A stretch of 42,383 nucleotides of DNA from Hyphomicrobiales bacterium (GTDB lineage: Bacteria; Pseudomonadota; Alphaproteobacteria; Rhizobiales; Xanthobacteraceae). The notes below the pieces were generated by a model. That model ran no database searches and was not told the DNA's origin. It saw only the letters and a list, made by a program, of their open reading frames with translations. Shown piece by piece: positions 39,764-42,383 of this stretch; position 1 is the stretch's first letter; the number at the start of each line of letters is the position of its first letter. The DNA is taken from assembly GCA_019075925.1 (NCBI GenBank), contig JAGXAC010000007.1, positions 1-42,383 on the forward strand, written 5' to 3'. The translations under genes were made by a program, and so were the position numbers.

Positions 39764-40360
39764 TTAGTGCGAGGCGGGACCGAGAGGTCCGCTTTCCGGC
39801 CGGACTTCGGCCGCCATCAGGCCCTTCGGGCCCGGTCCAAACCGGACCAGAACGAACTGGCCGGGACGCAGTTCGGCAATGCCGAACCGGCGCAGCGTCT
39901 CCATATGCACGAAAATATCGGGCGTTCCCTCGCCGCGGGTGAGGAAGCCGAAACCACGAAGCCGGTTGAACCATTTCACCTGCGCCCGTTCGAGACCGCT
40001 TGTCGGGGTCACGGTAACATGGGTGCGCGGCGGCGGCATCTGCGCCGGATGGATGGCGGTCGATTCGTCCATCGACAGCACGCGGAAGGCCTGCAGGCCC
40101 TTGGGGCGCACGAGCACCTCGCACACCACCCGCGCACCTTCATAAGCGGTTTGGAAGCCGTCGCGCCGCAGGCAGGTGACGTGCAGGAGCACATCCGCCA
40201 TGCCATTGTCAGGCACGATAAATCCATAACCCTTGGCGACATCGAACCATTTGATGACGCCGGACACCTCGACGACGTTTGCCGCCGACTCGTCATTGAG
40301 CTCGACGTCGGCTCCAAGGCCAAGCCGGGTTGTTTTTTGTTCGATCCCGTCCGACGCCAT
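39764..40360 (-). CDS. Protein with two cold-shock domains
   Basis: 198 residues from ATG 40360; the frame is open to 40462, so GTG 40438 or an earlier start is possible, and none has a good ribosome site. The first cold-shock domain contains VSGVIKWFDVAKGYGFIVPD and the RNP-2-like DVLLHVTCL; the second contains AQVKWFNRLRGFGFLTRGE and DIFVHMETL. A linker rich in Pro and Thr joins them. Such double-CSD proteins are characteristic of alphaproteobacteria and bind single-stranded RNA or DNA, acting as RNA chaperones in growth and stress. Confidence in family is high, in start low. Confidence 0.92.
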   Translation of the reverse strand: MASDGIEQKTTRLGLGADVELNDESAANVVEVSGVIKWFDVAKGYGFIVPDNGMADVLLHVTCLRRDGFQTAYEGARVVCEVLVRPKGLQAFRVLSMDESTAIHPAQMPPPRTHVTVTPTSGLERAQVKWFNRLRGFGFLTRGEGTPDIFVHMETLRRFGIAELRPGQFVLVRFGPGPKGLMAAEVRPESGPLGPASH

Positions 40361-40486
40361 GACCGCCGTGGCCGCCGCCGCTTCTATGCTGGCGCCCCGC
40401 GCGGGCGCATCACGAATCTCTTGAATCGAAGATAACACCAGCGGTCGAGGGGAAAAGCACAAAAATGCAACACCCGGCTAAAAGTG

Positions 40487-41302
40487 TCACAGCCTGTGAA
40501 CATCGGTGGATGACCCGTCATCGACGAACGGTTCGAAGACGGTGCCGATGTCGCCGCGCACGACCAGGTCGGCGATGTCGTCAAAGTCGGTCGGTTCGCG
40601 GTTGACGATGATCAGCCGGGCGCCATTGCGCTTGGCCATCAAGGGAAATCCGGCCGCGGGCCAGACCACCAGCGACGAGCCGATCGCCAGAAATAGATCG
40701 CAAGACAGTAAAAGCGCCTCCGCCTGCCGCATTGCGGTATCCGGCATCGCTTGGCCGAACGAGATCGTCGCGGTCGTGATGTAGCCGCCGCAGGCCGTGC
40801 AGTCCGGCGCACACCCATTGCCGGCTTCCATGCGCGACCGCACCCAGGAAAGTTCATAGCGTTGCTGACAATCCATGCAGAGGGCATAGGTCGTATTGCC
40901 GTGCAGCTCGACGACGTGTTCGGGTGCGATGCCAGAGGCTTGATGCAGATTATCGATGTTCTGCGTCACCACCGCCGGCACCTTGCCGGCGCGGTAGAGA
41001 CTGGCCAGCGCCCGATGCCCGCGGCCCGGTTTGGCGTTGCCGAATTCGTCCCCCATGGCGAAACGCCGGCGCCACGATTCATTGCGGGCTTCTTGGCTGG
41101 CCAGAAATTCATCGAACGGGATCGGCCGGTTCTTGGTCCACATGCCGCCGGGCGAGCGGAAGTCGGGAATGCCGCACTCGGTCGAGATGCCGGCCCCGGT
41201 AAAGGGCAGGATCGCCCTCGCCTCGTCGATTATCTGCCTGAACTGCGGCATGACGCCCGCAAGGTCTGCCACGCTATCTACCCGGCCAGTCCTGTCATAC
41301 AT
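40487..41302 (-). CDS. Sir2-family NAD-dependent protein deacylase
   Basis: 271 residues from ATG 41302. The Sir2 core is complete: GAGIST (36-41) and PDFRSPGGMW bind NAD, TQNIDNLHQ (113-121) follows, the catalytic His134 is in VVELHGN, and the zinc site is formed by Cys142, Cys145, Cys168 and Cys171. The late GSSLVVWPAAG and IIVNREPT segments are conserved. The frame is open for a further 227 codons upstream, but that part is antisense to the glyoxalase gene and tRNA-Glu and is not coding. ATG 41341 is an alternative start. It removes acyl groups from lysines in proteins; targets such as acetyl-CoA synthetase are known elsewhere. Confidence 0.94.
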   Translation of the reverse strand: MYDRTGRVDSVADLAGVMPQFRQIIDEARAILPFTGAGISTECGIPDFRSPGGMWTKNRPIPFDEFLASQEARNESWRRRFAMGDEFGNAKPGRGHRALASLYRAGKVPAVVTQNIDNLHQASGIAPEHVVELHGNTTYALCMDCQQRYELSWVRSRMEAGNGCAPDCTACGGYITTATISFGQAMPDTAMRQAEALLLSCDLFLAIGSSLVVWPAAGFPLMAKRNGARLIIVNREPTDFDDIADLVVRGDIGTVFEPFVDDGSSTDVHRL

Positions 41303-41353
41303 AGCTGAGGCAAACCCACCGGGATCGGGATTCAACGCCATACAGGGTGCATC

Positions 41354-41809
41354 ATGCGGTATCTGCATACAATGCTTCGCGTTCGCAACCTCGACGCCGC
41401 GCTCGACTTCTACTGCAACAAGCTCGGCCTGAAGGAGACCCGCCGGCGGGTCGACGACAAAGGCAAGTTCACCCTGGTTTTCCTGGCGGCGCCGGCCGAC
41501 GGCGAATTGATCGCCGAGGGACCGAAGGGCCGCGAAGCGCCGCTGGTCGAGTTGACCTATAACTGGGAGGGCAACGAGGATTACGGCGAGGCGCGTTATT
41601 TCGGCCACCTCGCCTATGAGGTCGACGACATCTACGCCACCTGCGAGAAGCTTATGCAGGCCGGCGTCACCATCAATCGCCCGCCGCGGGACGGCATGAT
41701 GGCGTTCGTGCGCTCGCCCGACAAGCAGTCGATCGAACTGCTGCAGAAGGGAGCGGCGTTGCCGCCGAAGGGACCGTGGAAGTCGATGCCCAACACCGGG
41801 CATTGGTGA
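41354..41809 (+). CDS. Glyoxalase I-type lactoylglutathione lyase
   Basis: 151-residue vicinal-oxygen-chelate protein with two beta-alpha-beta-beta-beta modules. Metal ligands are His5 (RYLHTMLRV), Glu in VELTYNW, His in YFGHLAYEV and the Glu in SIELLQK, the standard set of glyoxalase [20 protein letters not shown] and [15 protein letters not shown] are family segments. It isomerises the hemithioacetal of methylglyoxal and glutathione. Slightly longer than the E. coli enzyme owing to a C-terminal tail. It diverges from the Sir2 gene; the two starts are only 51 bp apart. Confidence 0.93.
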   Translation: MRYLHTMLRVRNLDAALDFYCNKLGLKETRRRVDDKGKFTLVFLAAPADGELIAEGPKGREAPLVELTYNWEGNEDYGEARYFGHLAYEVDDIYATCEKLMQAGVTINRPPRDGMMAFVRSPDKQSIELLQKGAALPPKGPWKSMPNTGHW

Positions 41810-41828
41810 GCATGGCGGCGGCACTTGC

Positions 41829-41857
41829 TTGCCGCTGCCCGCGATCCTCTTTATATG
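41829..41857 (+). promoter_or_regulatory. Candidate sigma-70 promoter of tRNA-Glu
   Basis: TTGCCG (41829-41834) and TATATG (41852-41857) are separated by 17 bp; transcription would begin about 30 nt before the tRNA. The layout repeats that of the tRNA-Pro gene. It lies just after the glyoxalase gene. Confidence 0.5.
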
Positions 41858-41893
41858 TCGCGCCCTTCGAAGCCACGCGATTTGCGCGGGCCC

Positions 41894-41969
41894 GCGCCCT
41901 TCGTCTAGCGGTCCAGGACGCCGCCCTTTCACGGCGGAAACACGGGTTCGATTCCCGTAGGGCGCGCCA
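41894..41969 (+). tRNA. tRNA-Glu (anticodon TTC)
   Basis: 76 nt including encoded CCA. The acceptor stem pairs GCGCCCT with AGGGCGC, the anticodon arm is CCGCC-CTTTCAC-GGCGG with TTC in the loop, and the T arm contains CGGGTTCGATTCCCG. The following stretch to 42121 holds no convincing gene; a weak plus-strand frame there is antisense to the next gene. Confidence 0.97.
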
Positions 41970-42121
41970 GCCAACAAAATCAATTACTTAGCGGATCGTT
42001 GGTGAAGATAGTAGCGCGTTTAGTGAAGTCCGCCGCGAGCGCGGATCAACCGCGGCCCGATTTGACCGGCCTTCGCTGCCTCATGTGCCGGTGTATATGG
42101 CCGCCTGCATCCGGGATGCCT

Positions 42122-42334
42122 TTACGTCAATGGTACGCCAGCGATTTCAACATTCGCGTTCCCGCTTCCGACCCACGCATTTTTCGCAAACCATTCGTGC
42201 ATGAGTCGGCAGTGTGGGCAGTATGTCCGCCCGAAAAAGACCGGAGATGAACGGAACGCTTCTATAGATGCGACTTTCCTGCCGGTCGATATTGCCTGGC
42301 CCGTTGTCGGGCAACGGATCATGATGGTGACCAT
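42122..42334 (-). CDS. Small zinc-ribbon-like hypothetical protein
   Basis: 70 residues from ATG 42334, with AAGGATG upstream; an ATG eleven codons earlier is less likely. The protein starts IMIRCPTTGQAISTG and has a later CPHC pair (Cys39, Cys42), so Cys8 with these and a nearby His could bind zinc. Small proteins of this pattern (RCPxTG near the start, CPxC near the middle, HxW after it) are frequent in Bradyrhizobium-like genomes and lack a known function. The final 20 residues appear unrelated to that core. Moderate confidence. Confidence 0.7.
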   Translation of the reverse strand: MVTIMIRCPTTGQAISTGRKVASIEAFRSSPVFFGRTYCPHCRLMHEWFAKNAWVGSGNANVEIAGVPLT

Positions 42335-42383
42335 GTTCACATCCTTATGGAAGCGAATGATCAGCAAACGAAACGAGGATGTG

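Noticed and set aside
40487-41983. 498-codon version of the Sir2 protein
   Set aside because: The extra N-terminal part is antisense to the glyoxalase gene and tRNA-Glu and has no homology to sirtuins.
41999-42250. 83-codon plus-strand ORF after tRNA-Glu
   Set aside because: No ribosome site or recognisable motif, and half of it is antisense to the small zinc-ribbon gene.

Overview
The window reads as a piece of an alphaproteobacterial chromosome, most likely Hyphomicrobiales (Bradyrhizobium/Xanthobacteraceae-like). Grounds: high GC with strong G/C preference at third codon positions, a gene for the NDUFS4-type accessory subunit of respiratory complex I (a mitochondrial/alphaproteobacterial trait), tRNA genes with encoded CCA ends, two complete branched-chain-amino-acid-type (Liv) ABC importers, and three copies of a dispersed palindromic repeat with arms around GAAGCAATCCA / TGGATTGCTTC. 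The genus is inference; no rRNA gene is present.

Region 1 (1-11076), catabolic cassette A. A truncated SDR oxidoreductase and an Asp/Glu/hydantoin racemase-family protein end at a dispersed repeat. A Liv-type substrate-binding protein (minus) then diverges from an eight-gene plus-strand unit: LivH, a fused LivM-LivG, LivF, a thiolase-fold protein lacking the usual Cys/His, a DUF35 zinc-ribbon/OB protein fused to an SDR, a metal-dependent cyclase/formamidase-type hydrolase, another SDR and a beta-class-like glutathione transferase. Stops and starts mostly overlap. The set looks like uptake plus CoA-linked breakdown of an unknown small carboxylic or cyclic compound.

Region 2 (11079-31552), cassette B. 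Seventeen minus-strand ORFs lie nearly end to end, with gaps of 39 nt or less: LivH, LivM, LivG, a LivF ATPase fused to a Tm-1-like (UPF0261) domain, a PEP-hydrolase-type TIM barrel (the other half of plant Tm-1), a 1085-residue flotillin/SPFH protein with a 44-residue coiled-coil repeat, two tandem SRPBCC proteins, FAD and 2Fe-2S subunits and a split molybdopterin subunit of a xanthine-dehydrogenase-type hydroxylase, CoxD-like and CoxE-like maturation factors, an amidohydrolase, a metallo-beta-lactamase-fold lactonase-like hydrolase, and an SMP-30/isochorismatase-fold fusion. An AraC-type regulator with its own terminator precedes the unit. The matching binding protein diverges from the regulator (31872-33164). 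This unit is the best candidate here for an undescribed system: import, molybdenum hydroxylation and ring/lactone/amide hydrolysis, co-expressed with a flotillin and both halves of Tm-1.

Region 3 (33190-42383), ordinary chromosomal genes: a terminator, a DctA-type dicarboxylate carrier, an MHS-family MFS transporter, an exported MsrA, a cupin, a degenerate REC-EAL protein, tRNA-Pro(TGG), the complex I subunit, a DUF192 protein, a double cold-shock-domain protein, a Sir2 deacylase, a glyoxalase I, tRNA-Glu(TTC) and a small zinc-ribbon protein.

Four gene fusions (LivM-LivG, LivF-Tm1, DUF35-SDR, SMP30-isochorismatase) and several enzymes with substituted catalytic residues make the first 31 kb unusual. 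All family calls were made by reading motifs, without database searches.
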